Shown: positions 1 to 9,366, counted from the stretch's first letter. The stretch is DNA of 64,000 nt from Chroogloeocystis siderophila 5.2 s.c.1 (GCF_001904655.1 NZ_MRCC01000013.1:104863-168862); one strand, 5' to 3'. A program made the numbers and translations. The notes: generated from the letters alone by a model not told the origin.

Positions 1-171
1 CCAATGCACGAACAATGGAAAAAAATGCCATAGCTTCCGCTGTCTTATTGATGTCTTCTGCTTAACACAATGCGCTGGAAAATAGATTCCTTGACTATTT
101 TAGAGTCCCTGAGGTGATGGAATTAAGCAAACAAGGGTTGGATTCCCCTACTGATGCTAATTTGTAGTTTG

Positions 172-191
172 CCGTAGGCTTAAGCCTACGG
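172..191. repeat. 20-bp perfect palindrome
   Basis: CCGTAGGCTTAAGCCTACGG reads the same on both strands and would form a strong 10-bp stem. Dispersed palindromes of this kind are common between cyanobacterial genes. No function can be assigned from this single copy. Confidence 0.7.
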
Positions 192-391
192 GTTCGTAAT
201 GGGCTGCACCCCGCCACGCTAACGTGATTAAAAAAATCAGACAGAGTATGGGTTGTGAGTTGAAATCTGTCGCTGGAATGCAGAGAATTGGTACGACAAG
301 AACAATAAAAATCTTGAGTCAACTTAAGATGCTGACTTGTTTTCTGTTCCCACAACTTGGTAACTCAGAGATAATAATGACATTTCTACTT

Positions 392-418
392 ACTAGCCAC
401 TAGCCACTAGCCACTAGC
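392..418. repeat. Heptamer tandem repeat (ACTAGCC), about four copies
   Basis: Three perfect ACTAGCC units at 392-412 are followed by a partial fourth to 418, ending 24 bp before the likely start of the CNNM/CBS gene. It resembles the short tandemly repeated heptanucleotides (STRR) known from filamentous and Chroococcidiopsis-like cyanobacteria. Two other heptamer families occur at 35588 and 37377. Confidence 0.8.
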
Positions 419-442
419 TTCTTGCCCCCTCTAATCTTCTCC

Positions 443-1768
443 ATGAACTTTGAAATTCTCGTCATTTTTCTGCTGATCGTCGCTAATGGCATATTTGCTA
501 TGTCAGAAATAGCAGTTGTCTCATCACGCAAAGCACGGTTACAACAATTGGCAAACGAAGGTAATGCTAAAGCACGAGCAGCATTAAAGCTTGCCGAGTC
601 ACCGAATAACTTTCTCTCAACTGTGCAGGTGGGAATTACACTGATTGGTGTTCTAACGGGTGCTTTTGGTGGTGCGACGATCGCTAGAAATCTCGCGAGT
701 TATCTTCAACAAATTCCTGTGCTTGCGCCGTACAGTCAAGCGATCGCATTAGGTATCGTGGTTTTAACCATTACATATCTTTCACTGATTATCGGCGAAC
801 TTGTACCGAAGCGTCTAGCATTAAATAGCCCCGAACGAATTGCTGCAAATATTGCAATGCCTATGCGTGTGATCGCGGTGATTGCTTCTCCGGCTGTTTA
901 TCTGTTGAGTGCTTCTACTGATTTTGTCTTGCGCATCTTAGGAATTGGCCCTTCCACCGAACCGTTAGTAACTGAAGAAGAAATTAAAGTTTTAATCGAA
1001 CAAGGAACTGAGGCGGGAACCTTTGAAGTGGCTGAACAAGATATGGTGGAACGTGTCTTTCGGCTGGGCGATCGCCCCGTGAGTGCATTGATGACACCTC
1101 GTCCTGAAATTGTCTGGCTTGATTTAGAAGACTCGCTAGAAGTAAATCGTCATCGAATTATTGATGGCGGTCACTCGCGCTTTCCCGTGTGTCAAGGCGG
1201 CTTAGATAACGTTTTAGGAATTGTGTCTGTGAGTGACTTACTTGCGCGCTGCTTATCAAATCAACCGCTGGATTTAACCGTTTTGTTGCGTCAGCCGGTA
1301 TTTGTTCCAGAAAGTACGCGCGGTTTGAAAGTTCTGGAGATGTTTAAGCAAACTGGAACACATATCGCGCTTGTTGTTGATGAATACGGCGTGATTCAAG
1401 GATTAGTCACACTCAATGACATTTTGATTGAAATTGTCGGCGATGTTCCATCCGATGACGACCAAGAAGAACCCCAAGCCGTACAACGCGAAGATGGTTC
1501 TTGGTTACTCGATGGTATGTTATCGATTGATGAATTCTTTGAACTTTTTGCAATTAAAGAAATCCCCGCCGAACATCGCGGTAGCTATCAAACTTTAGGT
1601 GGTTTTGTCATCACCCATCTTGGACGCATTCCTAAAGCTTCTGACTATTTTGAATGGCAAGGAATGCGAATTGAGGTCGTCGATATGGACGGTAATCGCG
1701 TTGATAAAGTGCTTGCTGCGCCTATGCAAACTTATCGACATCAAGAAACGGGCGGTACGGGAATTTAA
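443..1768 (+). CDS. Hemolysin/CorC-family membrane protein (CNNM + CBS pair + CorC domain)
   Basis: The order of domains is clear. An N-terminal CNNM (DUF21) membrane domain of about 190 residues has several hydrophobic helices and the GELVPK motif. It is followed by a CBS pair (roughly residues 205-330, with VERVFRLGDRPVSALMTPR and GLVTLNDILIEIVGD) and a C-terminal CorC/HlyC domain. Proteins of this family are inner-membrane proteins linked to Mg or Co efflux or resistance; the old hemolysin name is not a proven function. An in-frame TTG at 422 could add seven residues, but the ATG at 443 puts the first hydrophobic helix at the N-terminus and is preferred. No operon partner is visible. Length of about 440 residues is normal. 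Confidence 0.88.
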   Translation: MNFEILVIFLLIVANGIFAMSEIAVVSSRKARLQQLANEGNAKARAALKLAESPNNFLSTVQVGITLIGVLTGAFGGATIARNLASYLQQIPVLAPYSQAIALGIVVLTITYLSLIIGELVPKRLALNSPERIAANIAMPMRVIAVIASPAVYLLSASTDFVLRILGIGPSTEPLVTEEEIKVLIEQGTEAGTFEVAEQDMVERVFRLGDRPVSALMTPRPEIVWLDLEDSLEVNRHRIIDGGHSRFPVCQGGLDNVLGIVSVSDLLARCLSNQPLDLTVLLRQPVFVPESTRGLKVLEMFKQTGTHIALVVDEYGVIQGLVTLNDILIEIVGDVPSDDDQEEPQAVQREDGSWLLDGMLSIDEFFELFAIKEIPAEHRGSYQTLGGFVITHLGRIPKASDYFEWQGMRIEVVDMDGNRVDKVLAAPMQTYRHQETGGTGI

Positions 1769-2387
1769 TTGTCGTATTTTTGCTTACGGTTCTAGTTAGT
1801 GCTGTTAGTGCTAAATATCATTGATATTAATAGATCCGCGGAGGCGATCGCATCGATAGTTCAATCGAGGCGCTTGTTGCTTCGAGTCGCTAGCTCGTTT
1901 TGAATATAAAAACATTGATCTGGTTGAATACATTCAAGCATTGCCTGAGCCTTATACGTTATTCGACCTAAACTCAATATAAGAATATAGTTTCCCTCCT
2001 TATAGAAGAAACTAAGCCTTTCCAAAACGTCTCCCACGCGTGGGGAATTTAGGGAGCTAAAACGACCGATCTGTTGATTGAGCAACGCCCAACCTAAAGC
2101 AAAACGGTAAAATACCAATTCGCGATATGTAATTAAGGCGCGTCACATCAAGGTTATATTTCTAAGTTTAAATCTCTATAGTATTGTGCCAGTTGTAAAA
2201 CAGTCTACAAAACCCAAGCAATACGATAAAGAGTTGTATCATCAATGCGCTCAAAATAGCTTTGTCTAACTTATCTTCTTGAGATAAATACTAACTATAT
2301 TTAGTAGAAACATTTGGAACTTTCCTTTCTAAAATTCGACTATAAAACTAAAGATGCAAAATACTAAATAATGCCAAGGTAAAGATT
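1769..2387. other. Intergenic region, no convincing gene
   Basis: About 620 bp, AT-rich toward the right. The only long frame is an 85-codon minus-strand ORF (1861-2118) with no recognisable domain or ribosome binding site, so it is not called. The right part should hold the promoter of the secreted protein that starts at 2388; AAGGTAAAG before its ATG is a plausible ribosome binding site. Confidence 0.5.
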
Positions 2388-2915
2388 ATGAAACTCTCTT
2401 TAAAAGCTGCTACAATTTCTGCTTTATCAGCACTTGTCATTGCTCCTATAGTGGGTGCTCCTGGGAAAGCTTTTGCTCAACCTACTGGTACAAATGCGAG
2501 CTATATCGGAGGTGGTATTGCTGCTGGTGTAACAAACGGCGGACAAACCGGAGATGCTGCTACTTTTGGAGGAAATCTTCAAGCTCGTTACGCAATTCCC
2601 AACACTCCAGTTTCGGCTCGTGGCGCTATTCTTTTTAGTAATGAAACAAGTGCTATTATGCCAATTGTTTCGTACGACTTGCCCGTTTTTAATAACACAA
2701 ACGTTTATGTTGGTGGAGGTTACTCTTTCGTAGAGCAAAACGGTAAACCAACTCCTTTAGGTAACAGAAACTCTTTTGTTTTAACGACAGGAGTAGAAAC
2801 GCAAGTGGCTAGAGATATCATTCTCTACAGCGATGCTAAACTAGGCATCCGCGCTTACGAAAATAGCCCAGCTTCAGCTGTAAGCTTTCAAGCAGGTGCT
2901 GCTTATCGCTTCTAA
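2388..2915 (+). CDS. Small secreted beta-barrel-like protein
   Basis: The 175-residue product starts with a clear Sec signal peptide (lysines, a hydrophobic stretch, cleavage near AFA-QP at about residue 30). The rest is rich in Gly, Asn, Ala and Tyr with alternating polar and apolar residues and ends in AAYRF; a terminal Phe is typical of outer-membrane barrels. It resembles small outer-membrane beta-barrel or porin-like proteins of cyanobacteria. I infer an outer-membrane location; substrate and role are unknown. It is a single gene followed by a strong terminator. Confidence 0.6.
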   Translation: MKLSLKAATISALSALVIAPIVGAPGKAFAQPTGTNASYIGGGIAAGVTNGGQTGDAATFGGNLQARYAIPNTPVSARGAILFSNETSAIMPIVSYDLPVFNNTNVYVGGGYSFVEQNGKPTPLGNRNSFVLTTGVETQVARDIILYSDAKLGIRAYENSPASAVSFQAGAAYRF

Positions 2916-2959
2916 ATCTATGAAAAAATTAGGCGTTAAATTGCCTAATTCATAATTAC

Positions 2960-2998
2960 AAGGGTTGCTCATTATATAACGCAATGACAACCCTTTTT
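2960..2998 (+). terminator. Rho-independent terminator after the secreted protein
   Basis: AGGGTTG at 2961-2967 pairs with CAACCCT at 2987-2993, extended inside by TCATT/AATGA, and is followed at once by a T run. A second smaller hairpin (AATTAGGC/GCCTAATT, 2927-2950) lies just upstream. It ends the plus-strand transcript of the 2388-2915 gene. Confidence 0.8.
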
Positions 2999-3059
2999 TA
3001 TTAACGCTAAAACCTTGAATCTGTGGTAAAAAAAATCACCCATGAGGTTTATTATATAA

Positions 3060-4658
3060 CTAAGAGCATAAAGCAAAACTAAATGTAGAAAGATTAACTG
3101 TCGAAGTTAAGTCATCGCAATGTTGTTGCGACACCGCTTTTAGATACGTAACTTCTTGTTGTATTGAAGGAAGAGTTGTCAGCAGTTTGATTAGTGTTTC
3201 AAATTCACTAATATTTTTGTAGGTACTTAGCAAACACTTCTGCATCAGTCTGCCGTATAATCCTTGAACAATTAATTCAATAATATCCTGGTGACACTCT
3301 AGCGATGCTCCTTCTGACGCTAATTGTTTCGGATTGGTTCCCCATTTTAATATCTTGAGCAGCGTTTGAGAGGGTGTTTGCGCAAAAATAGAACTTGTAA
3401 CTTCTTTAACTGCTGTTTTAAGCCCGTATCTGATATTAGCTTCTGGTAAGCTCAAGTTATCTGTCAAGGTTTGGATGATTGCGAGATGTTTATTTAGTAC
3501 TTCACTGGAGAAGTAAGCAAGTTCTGCAAGCATCATATCTCCCGATGCTTCTACCTGCGAGTTTTCTAAAGCATTAATCAATAAGTGTGTTTCTGTAGGT
3601 TTACTCCAATCAAATTGTCCTAAAAAACAAGGTTCTTCATAACCTGGTAACAGCCCTTGAAAATAGATTGGTAGGTGTTTACCTGATTCCAGAAGTTTGT
3701 AGAGTGCAATTTCTAGTGTCTCAGTAGGCCATCCTAAGTTACGGACTGTGAGAAATTTTAGTTTTTTCGGCTGAGATAATACAAGGGCATTAAGCAATAA
3801 ATGCAAAGCTTCATTGATATTTTGTGCTGTTATGTATCGATGAGGTGCATGAATGTTAATGATTTTGCCTTGCTGAATTTTGTCTGATATTTGCTGACAT
3901 ACGGAACTATTATTCAACATATGCGTAAAGCGCACCATGCTGTAAGTGACATTACCCGTTTGTGCAGCTTGTGCTAATTGCCACTCGCAGAGTTTTTTAG
4001 ATGCGGCGTAAACTTCGGCGGTGAAGTACCGCGCAGCTTTACCTGTTGAGGAGAAAATGCATTGCTGTACGCCGTATTCTTCGCAAAGTCGAATAATATG
4101 GTGAGTTCCACAAAGCGCGGTTGTGACGGTTTCTCTAATTTGCACTTCTGCTAATCCAGGAAGGCGTTGGGCGGCTAGATGAAAAACAATATCTGGTTTT
4201 TCGGTTTCAAATATATACTTGAGCGCGTGGTAATTACGGACATCAGCGGCGTATAAAGCGATCGCTTGTTTTTGTACTTTGATTGGAGTATGATCGTATA
4301 GGCTAGCACATCGTAATTTATCGACAGAGACCACTTGTCGCGCACCAAGCGCAATCAGTTTTTTCACTAACGCACTACCCACGCAACCTTCTCCACCTGT
4401 GACAAGTACAACTTTGCCGCGCACCTGACTACTAACTGCGGATTCATATAAATGAATTGTGCGTCCCCACACGTCAGTAAAAGGATCTTCTTGAAGTTGT
4501 CCCTCTGCTTGGTATGCTTGAATTAAATCTGAGGTTAATTTTGTTAAGGTTGCCAACACTTGAGAATCTTGTGGTTCTGGTGAACCCAGTGGAACTAACT
4601 CTTGGATGCATCGAATGATTTCTGATTTGCTGGTAGCACGAACCACTGGTAAAAGCAC
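3060..4658 (-). CDS. CapD/FlaA1-like NAD-dependent epimerase/dehydratase family protein
   Basis: Residues of about 80-310 form an SDR Rossmann fold: VVLVTGGEGCVG is the glycine-rich NAD(P) loop and VYAASKK gives the YxxxK pair. The layout matches polysaccharide-biosynthesis CapD/FlaA1 enzymes (4,6-dehydratase/epimerases acting on UDP-sugars). The usual TDKA motif reads TGKA here, so the Asp that helps catalysis appears to be replaced. Flanking regions of about 75 (N-terminal) and 200 (C-terminal) mostly helical residues match nothing I recognise. No sugar-transferase genes are adjacent, so the role in surface polysaccharide synthesis is an inference from family only, and the enzyme may have altered or lost activity. 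Confidence 0.6.
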   Translation of the reverse strand: MLLPVVRATSKSEIIRCIQELVPLGSPEPQDSQVLATLTKLTSDLIQAYQAEGQLQEDPFTDVWGRTIHLYESAVSSQVRGKVVLVTGGEGCVGSALVKKLIALGARQVVSVDKLRCASLYDHTPIKVQKQAIALYAADVRNYHALKYIFETEKPDIVFHLAAQRLPGLAEVQIRETVTTALCGTHHIIRLCEEYGVQQCIFSSTGKAARYFTAEVYAASKKLCEWQLAQAAQTGNVTYSMVRFTHMLNNSSVCQQISDKIQQGKIINIHAPHRYITAQNINEALHLLLNALVLSQPKKLKFLTVRNLGWPTETLEIALYKLLESGKHLPIYFQGLLPGYEEPCFLGQFDWSKPTETHLLINALENSQVEASGDMMLAELAYFSSEVLNKHLAIIQTLTDNLSLPEANIRYGLKTAVKEVTSSIFAQTPSQTLLKILKWGTNPKQLASEGASLECHQDIIELIVQGLYGRLMQKCLLSTYKNISEFETLIKLLTTLPSIQQEVTYLKAVSQQHCDDLTSTVNLSTFSFALCS

Positions 4659-4999
4659 CTTAAGTTCCCCTTAAGCTAACTAGTTAAATTTTTGCTGTTT
4701 TTGGGTAAAATAATATACTCTGCGTTACCCATCCTTTTTATATCGTGTATAAAATTCATCTAACCAGCTACTTACTGAGAATTGATGTAATCTTAAAAAA
4801 ACAGCGTCAATTGGTACATCTTAATTGGTAGGAGTTTAAGGATTGTGTAAGGTAAACAGGAATTACTTATCTTTGTGATATATGCAGGAGATGTTGAATC
4901 AATAAGGAGCATGAAAGCAAATTGAGTTGAATTAGATGTTATCTAGTAAAAATTTAATAAGACTAAATCGGTACTATTTTGTATTAATTCAGAAGCTTA

Positions 5000-5182
5000 T
5001 ATAGCAATCTCAAGTCAGTTGTGAGAATCCCTCTCTATCTCTTTCCTCTGCGTTTTCTGTGTATGCCAGTTGCTACAACGGGGAGCGACGAAGTCCGCTT
5101 GGAGCGCCACCCCCGCAACTTTGCCATAGCTCTTCTGTGGTTCGTTTCAAAAAAATCTTACACCTCAAATAGGATTGCTATA
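5000..5182. repeat. Inverted-repeat element, copy A (TATAGCAATC ends)
   Basis: The element begins TATAGCAATC (5000-5009) and ends GATTGCTATA (5173-5182), perfect inverted termini. Its inner flanks match copy B at 29549-29688 in the opposite orientation, for example the string after TTTCAAAAAAATCTTACA. The centre contains a GC-rich palindromic core starting GCCAGTTGC. It has no coding capacity and looks like a non-autonomous, MITE-like cyanobacterial repeat. Confidence 0.75.
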
Positions 5183-5357
5183 TCTGAGCAAAATCCTTTT
5201 TAAGGAAAACTTCAAAGTGTTGAGTTAAGCGTATTTATAACTTTGTGAAGCATTAACTTTAGGAATTGATACCTATATCAGCGATCGCCCGCGCTCAAGC
5301 TTTAAGATATTATTAAAATAAGGGTGATTTTATCACAAAATCCTTGTTTTGATTGTG

Positions 5358-5398
5358 CAGGAGTTGTATAGCATACTTAATGGCAACTCCTGTTTTTT
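5358..5398 (+). terminator. Terminator-like hairpin with no upstream gene
   Basis: CAGGAGTTG (5358-5366) pairs with CAACTCCTG (5384-5392) as a perfect 9-bp stem, followed by TTTTTT. A smaller hairpin (GTGAT/ATCAC, 5324-5336) precedes it. No plus-strand gene lies upstream for several kilobases, so it may end a small RNA or act as a leader attenuator for sir. Confidence 0.6.
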
Positions 5399-5530
5399 AC
5401 CGTGCTAAGATCGAAGTATTCACCGTAATGCCGACTGGATTACTGGGAATTTACTAAATGCATAGATGTGTTATTAATTACTCGCGTCTGTCATAAATCT
5501 ATATAAAGAGAACACCTGCCGAAAATTGCA

Positions 5531-7516
5531 ATGGTTAATTCTTCCATTCCCACACCCGCAACGAAAAAGCCTTCCAAGGTAGAAGGAATCAAAGAACGCA
5601 GTAATTTTCTCCGCGAACCTGTAGCGACAGAACTGCTACAGGATACAACGCATTTTACCGAAGAAGCGGTACAAATCTTAAAGTTTCATGGGTCATATCA
5701 GCAAGATAACCGCGACAATCGGGTCAAGGGACAGGAAAAAGATTACCAATTCATGCTGCGGACGAAAAACCCTGGGGGATTGGTACCGCCACAACTATAT
5801 TTAACACTGGACAAGCTTGCAGAAGAATACGGCAATCAGACGTTACGTGCGACAACGCGACAAGGATTTCAGCTGCATGGGATTTTGAAGAAGAATCTCA
5901 AAAATGCGATCGGCGCCATTATTAAAAATCTAGGTTCGACGCTAGCAGCTTGCGGAGACGTGAACCGCAATGTTATGGCACCACCCGCACCGTTCAAGAA
6001 TCGTGCAGATTATCAGTATGCGTGGAAGTATGCGCAGAATATCGCAGATTTGCTAACGCCGCAAACAGGCGCATACTACGAAATTTGGTTGGACGGGGAA
6101 AAAGCAATTAGTGCTGAGGAAGATCCCGTAGTCAAAGAAGCGCGGCAGAAAAATGGGACTGGAACAACGTTCCATGAAGGCGAGGAGCCAATTTATGGCA
6201 CGCACTATATGCCGCGCAAGTTCAAAGTCTGCGTTACAGTTCCCAAAGATAACTCGGTAGATTTATTTTCCCAAGATCTGACGCTGGTAGTCATGATGAA
6301 TGACGATGAACTAGTGGGATTTAATGTCTATGCGGGTGGTGGTTTGGGACGAACGCATAATAAAGAAGAAACGTTTGCTCGTTTAGCCGATCCGATTTGT
6401 TATGTAGACAAAGAAGATGTTTACGATATTGTTAAGGCGATTGTTGCGACACAAAGAGACTACGGCGATCGCACAGATCGACGTCACGCACGTTTGAAGT
6501 ACTTGATTCACGATTGGGGTGTGGACAAGTTCCGCTCGATGGTGGAAAAATACTTTGGGAAGCCGTTACAACCCTTCAAAGCACTACCTGAGTTTCAATA
6601 CGAAGATTTTCTAGGTTGGCACGAACAAGGAGACGGCAAGCTCTTTTTAGGAATCTCTGTGCAAAATGGGCGGATTATGGACGATGCCAAAATGCAGCTA
6701 CGTACTGCTTTACGCGAGATCGTTCAACAGTTCAATTTACCGATGCGGCTAACACCGCACCACAACGTTATTTTCTACGAGATTGAACCCGAAAAACGGC
6801 AAGCGATTAAAGCGATTCTGAGTCGCTGTCAAGTAGAAGCCGATCCAAATGCGATTAAGCCTTTGGTGCGCTATGCGATGGCTTGTCCTGCATTACCAAC
6901 GTGTGGCTTGGCAACAACCGAATCGGAACGCATCATTCCGAGTGTACTAGATCGCATCGAGGCATTGTTGCAGAAACTCGGTTTAGGCAACGAGCATTTC
7001 GTGATTCGGATGACAGGTTGTCCGAATGGATGTGCAAGACCATACATGGCAGAATTAGGCTTTGTCGGTACTGGTCCAGAAATGTACCAAATATGGTTGG
7101 GTGGTAGCGCGAACCAAACGCGCTTGGCACAAGTCTACATCGAAAAAATGCATCTCAACAACCTAGAGGCAGAATTTGAACCAGTATTTGTTTACTTCAA
7201 ACAAGCGCGTCAAGGTACAGAAACCTTCGGCGATTTTTGCGATCGCGTTGGCTTAGCGTCAATTCGAGAATTTGCAGTAAACTATACCCCGCAAGCTGTT
7301 GAAGAAACCGCACAACCCGCCGCTGACGAGCAGATTGCTGTTGTTGAGAGTGTACCAGCAAGCAACGGTAAAATCAGATCGCGTCACCGCATTAGTATCC
7401 GCGATGATGTTTACGACAAGCTCAAAATCATTGGTAGCCGTGAGGGGAAAACTTTAACGGCGATGGTAAATGAAGCACTAGAAACTTACCTCAAAGATCA
7501 GTCATCCGAGTTTTAG
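5531..7516 (+). CDS. sir: Assimilatory ferredoxin-sulfite reductase with C-terminal RHH-like tail
   Basis: Sulfite reductase takes six electrons from ferredoxin to reduce sulfite to sulfide for cysteine synthesis, in the cytoplasm. The two siroheme/4Fe-4S motifs are intact: Cys452 and Cys458 in a C-x5-C pattern (ACPALPTC) and Cys497 and Cys501 in GCPNGC. Ferrodoxin-like nitrite/sulfite reductase half domains occupy about residues 60-590. Unusually, the last 45 or so residues (about 615-656, [21 protein letters not shown] and onward) read like a CopG/Arc ribbon-helix-helix unit, a strand followed by two helices. Sulfite rather than nitrite reductase is favoured by overall similarity as I recall it; this is not a proof. 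rsmE follows after 20 bp, probably co-transcribed. The ATG at 5531 is the only good start. Confidence 0.88.
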   Translation: MVNSSIPTPATKKPSKVEGIKERSNFLREPVATELLQDTTHFTEEAVQILKFHGSYQQDNRDNRVKGQEKDYQFMLRTKNPGGLVPPQLYLTLDKLAEEYGNQTLRATTRQGFQLHGILKKNLKNAIGAIIKNLGSTLAACGDVNRNVMAPPAPFKNRADYQYAWKYAQNIADLLTPQTGAYYEIWLDGEKAISAEEDPVVKEARQKNGTGTTFHEGEEPIYGTHYMPRKFKVCVTVPKDNSVDLFSQDLTLVVMMNDDELVGFNVYAGGGLGRTHNKEETFARLADPICYVDKEDVYDIVKAIVATQRDYGDRTDRRHARLKYLIHDWGVDKFRSMVEKYFGKPLQPFKALPEFQYEDFLGWHEQGDGKLFLGISVQNGRIMDDAKMQLRTALREIVQQFNLPMRLTPHHNVIFYEIEPEKRQAIKAILSRCQVEADPNAIKPLVRYAMACPALPTCGLATTESERIIPSVLDRIEALLQKLGLGNEHFVIRMTGCPNGCARPYMAELGFVGTGPEMYQIWLGGSANQTRLAQVYIEKMHLNNLEAEFEPVFVYFKQARQGTETFGDFCDRVGLASIREFAVNYTPQAVEETAQPAADEQIAVVESVPASNGKIRSRHRISIRDDVYDKLKIIGSREGKTLTAMVNEALETYLKDQSSEF

Positions 7517-7536
7517 GTTAGTTAATCTAAAATTTC

Positions 7537-8244
7537 ATGGGGCAATTACAACGATTGGCGATCGCACCTACCCAGCTGCACAACGAGCAAATTTTGCTGG
7601 CAAACGAACAACAGCATTATCTTCATCGAGTGTTGCGGTTACGGGAAGGCGATCACTTTATTGCGATGGATGGTACAGGGAATTCGTGGCTAGCCGTCTT
7701 ATCAGGAAACTATGCGCAAATTCTTGAGTCGATTGTTGTCGAATCTGAGTTAAAAGTTGCGGTCAATTTAATTTTGGCATTACCTAAAGGAAACGGCTTC
7801 GATGAAGTCGTCCGCTGCTGTACGGAAATTGGCGTCAGTTGTATTATGCCAGTATTGAGCGATCGCACTTTACTTCAACCAAGTCCGCAAAAATTAGAAC
7901 GCTGGCGACGCATTGCCAAAGAAGCTGCTGAACAGTCTGAACGCAGTCTTATCCCAACTATATTAGAACCTGTTCCGTTACATCAAGCACTTGCAGCGGC
8001 AACTTCAAGGCAGTTGTATTTTTGTGTAGCGCGGCGTAACTATCCACATTTAAAAACCTTACTCACAGCGACTTCTACAGAAATTACGATTGCGATTGGT
8101 CCTGAAGGCGGATGGACAACGCCAGAAATCGAAGGCGCGATCGCGGCGGAATTTCAACTTGTTTCGCTAGGTCGTAGAGTCTTGCGTGCAGTGACTGCGC
8201 CGATTGTTGCGATGTCGTTAGTCTCAGCAGCCTTTGATGGGTAA
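7537..8244 (+). CDS. rsmE: 16S rRNA (uracil1498-N3)-methyltransferase
   Basis: The 235-residue protein has the SPOUT-class knot signature GPEGGWTTPEIEGA near the C-terminus and the RVLR(A)ETA-like SLGRRVLRAVTAP segment that forms the AdoMet site, plus an N-terminal PUA-like domain (HYLHRVLRLREGD). RsmE methylates U1498 of 16S rRNA. It lies 20 bp after sir and its stop overlaps the earliest possible start of the TPR gene, so the three genes probably form one transcript. Confidence 0.9.
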   Translation: MGQLQRLAIAPTQLHNEQILLANEQQHYLHRVLRLREGDHFIAMDGTGNSWLAVLSGNYAQILESIVVESELKVAVNLILALPKGNGFDEVVRCCTEIGVSCIMPVLSDRTLLQPSPQKLERWRRIAKEAAEQSERSLIPTILEPVPLHQALAAATSRQLYFCVARRNYPHLKTLLTATSTEITIAIGPEGGWTTPEIEGAIAAEFQLVSLGRRVLRAVTAPIVAMSLVSAAFDG

Positions 8245-8272
8245 ATTAAGAAGAAAAGCCCATTGTATTTTT

Positions 8273-9349
8273 ATGATAGAGCAAATCGCTGCTGCAATGA
8301 AGTGCCAAAACTATCGTCTCGCAGCCCAATTAGTCAAACAAGTTCTGCAAAAATCACCCCAAAATGCTTGGGCGCAGCTTTACTTAGGGCAATTACACGA
8401 AGTTTCTGGGAAATTTGTGCTAGCAGAAAGCGTTTATCGTCAACTCTTACAGCGTACAACGAATACTAAAGTACTAACTCAAGCACGTCAAGGTTTGCAG
8501 CGCATTGAGGAAAGATTGCAACAACAAAGACAACAGGCGATCGCCGCTTCGACTGCTGATCCTCAAAATACACAAATCGGTATATTAATTTTAGAACCAA
8601 TTCCACAAGAAATTAAAACGACAGCTGCCCAAAAATTTGCGCAAATCATGCAGCTAGATCCTTACACTGCGCGTCTCAAGTTACCAACACGCGGTTGGAA
8701 ACTTTACAAAAGTGGCAAAATTGGCGAACTGCGTTTTTTGGGTGAGAATTTACGTGCGGCTGGAATTCCTTGTTTTTGGACAACCCTTGCAGAAATTGAG
8801 AAAATTCGGGTTTTTCAAGTCAGCTACTTTCAATCAACGACACCTCCGACTGTAGTGTGTCACAATGAGCAAAGTCAACAACGTTCAATAGCGTTTGATT
8901 GGTCAGAAGTGAGCCAGCGGGTGACGGCGCAATTACCGATTTTTGAGCAAGTCGTTGATCGTGATGTGCGTGGGAAACTACAGCGCAAAACGCAAACGCA
9001 AGATTATGCACAATTTTGCGATCTTCATCTTCCCGAAAGATTTTGTATTCTTCGGTTGTGCGATCGCAGCTATCAATTTCAACAAGGATGTGAGATGACA
9101 CATCATCTCAACAATCAAACGGTCAGACTCAATTGGAATCGCCTCAGCAACTTCTTTCAACAGCAAATACCCCAAGCAAATGTCCAGGATGACTTTGCAC
9201 CTTTTGCCGATACAGTCCTTGACCAAAGCGAAATGCTGGGACACCTCAAGTCTCATATCAATTTGTTCCGCAGAACCGAGACACCTTGGGACCCAGCATT
9301 TCATTTATATAGTGGACTAGCTTTGATTAAAGCTGTCAGCAGTTACTAG
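8273..9349 (+). CDS. TPR-containing cyanobacterial protein of unknown function
   Basis: Residues 1-80 contain two tetratricopeptide-like helical pairs (AAQLVKQVLQKSPQNAWAQL, then GKFVLAESVYRQLLQ). The middle and C-terminal parts, about 250 residues, look globular and match no family I can name. The first possible starts (TTG 8234, ATG 8237) overlap the end of rsmE; the ATG at 8273 begins directly with the first helix and is preferred, giving 358 residues. TPRs suggest protein-protein contacts. There is no signal peptide. Confidence 0.6.
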   Translation: MIEQIAAAMKCQNYRLAAQLVKQVLQKSPQNAWAQLYLGQLHEVSGKFVLAESVYRQLLQRTTNTKVLTQARQGLQRIEERLQQQRQQAIAASTADPQNTQIGILILEPIPQEIKTTAAQKFAQIMQLDPYTARLKLPTRGWKLYKSGKIGELRFLGENLRAAGIPCFWTTLAEIEKIRVFQVSYFQSTTPPTVVCHNEQSQQRSIAFDWSEVSQRVTAQLPIFEQVVDRDVRGKLQRKTQTQDYAQFCDLHLPERFCILRLCDRSYQFQQGCEMTHHLNNQTVRLNWNRLSNFFQQQIPQANVQDDFAPFADTVLDQSEMLGHLKSHINLFRRTETPWDPAFHLYSGLALIKAVSSY

Positions 9350-9366
9350 CTTGGTAATTTAGTATC

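Larger units (their letters stand above)
1..442. other. Left-edge region without a convincing gene
   Basis: No reading frame here looks like a complete gene. A short open stretch in frame 3 ends in TAA at 63-65 and could be the C-terminus of a plus-strand gene starting outside the window, but about 20 residues are too few to identify it. The region holds a 20-bp perfect palindrome at 172-191 and a heptamer tandem repeat at 392-418 just before the next gene. Confidence 0.5.
4659..5530. other. Intergenic region upstream of sulfite reductase
   Basis: About 870 bp containing an inverted-repeat element (5000-5182) and an isolated terminator-like hairpin (5358-5398). The 60-codon ORF inside the element is an artefact of the repeat. 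The promoter of sir should lie between about 5399 and 5530. Confidence 0.6.

Noticed and set aside
95..355. 86-codon minus-strand ORF at the left edge
   Set aside because: It runs through the 20-bp palindrome and has no recognisable protein pattern.
392..418. Tandem repeat considered as a CRISPR remnant
   Set aside because: Units are 7 bp with no spacers; the same applies to 35588 and 37377.
1861..2118. 85-codon minus-strand ORF in the gap before the secreted protein
   Set aside because: No ribosome binding site, domain or compositional sign of coding; chance ORF is as likely.
5021..5203. 60-codon ORF
   Set aside because: It lies entirely within inverted-repeat copy A and reads through its palindromic core.
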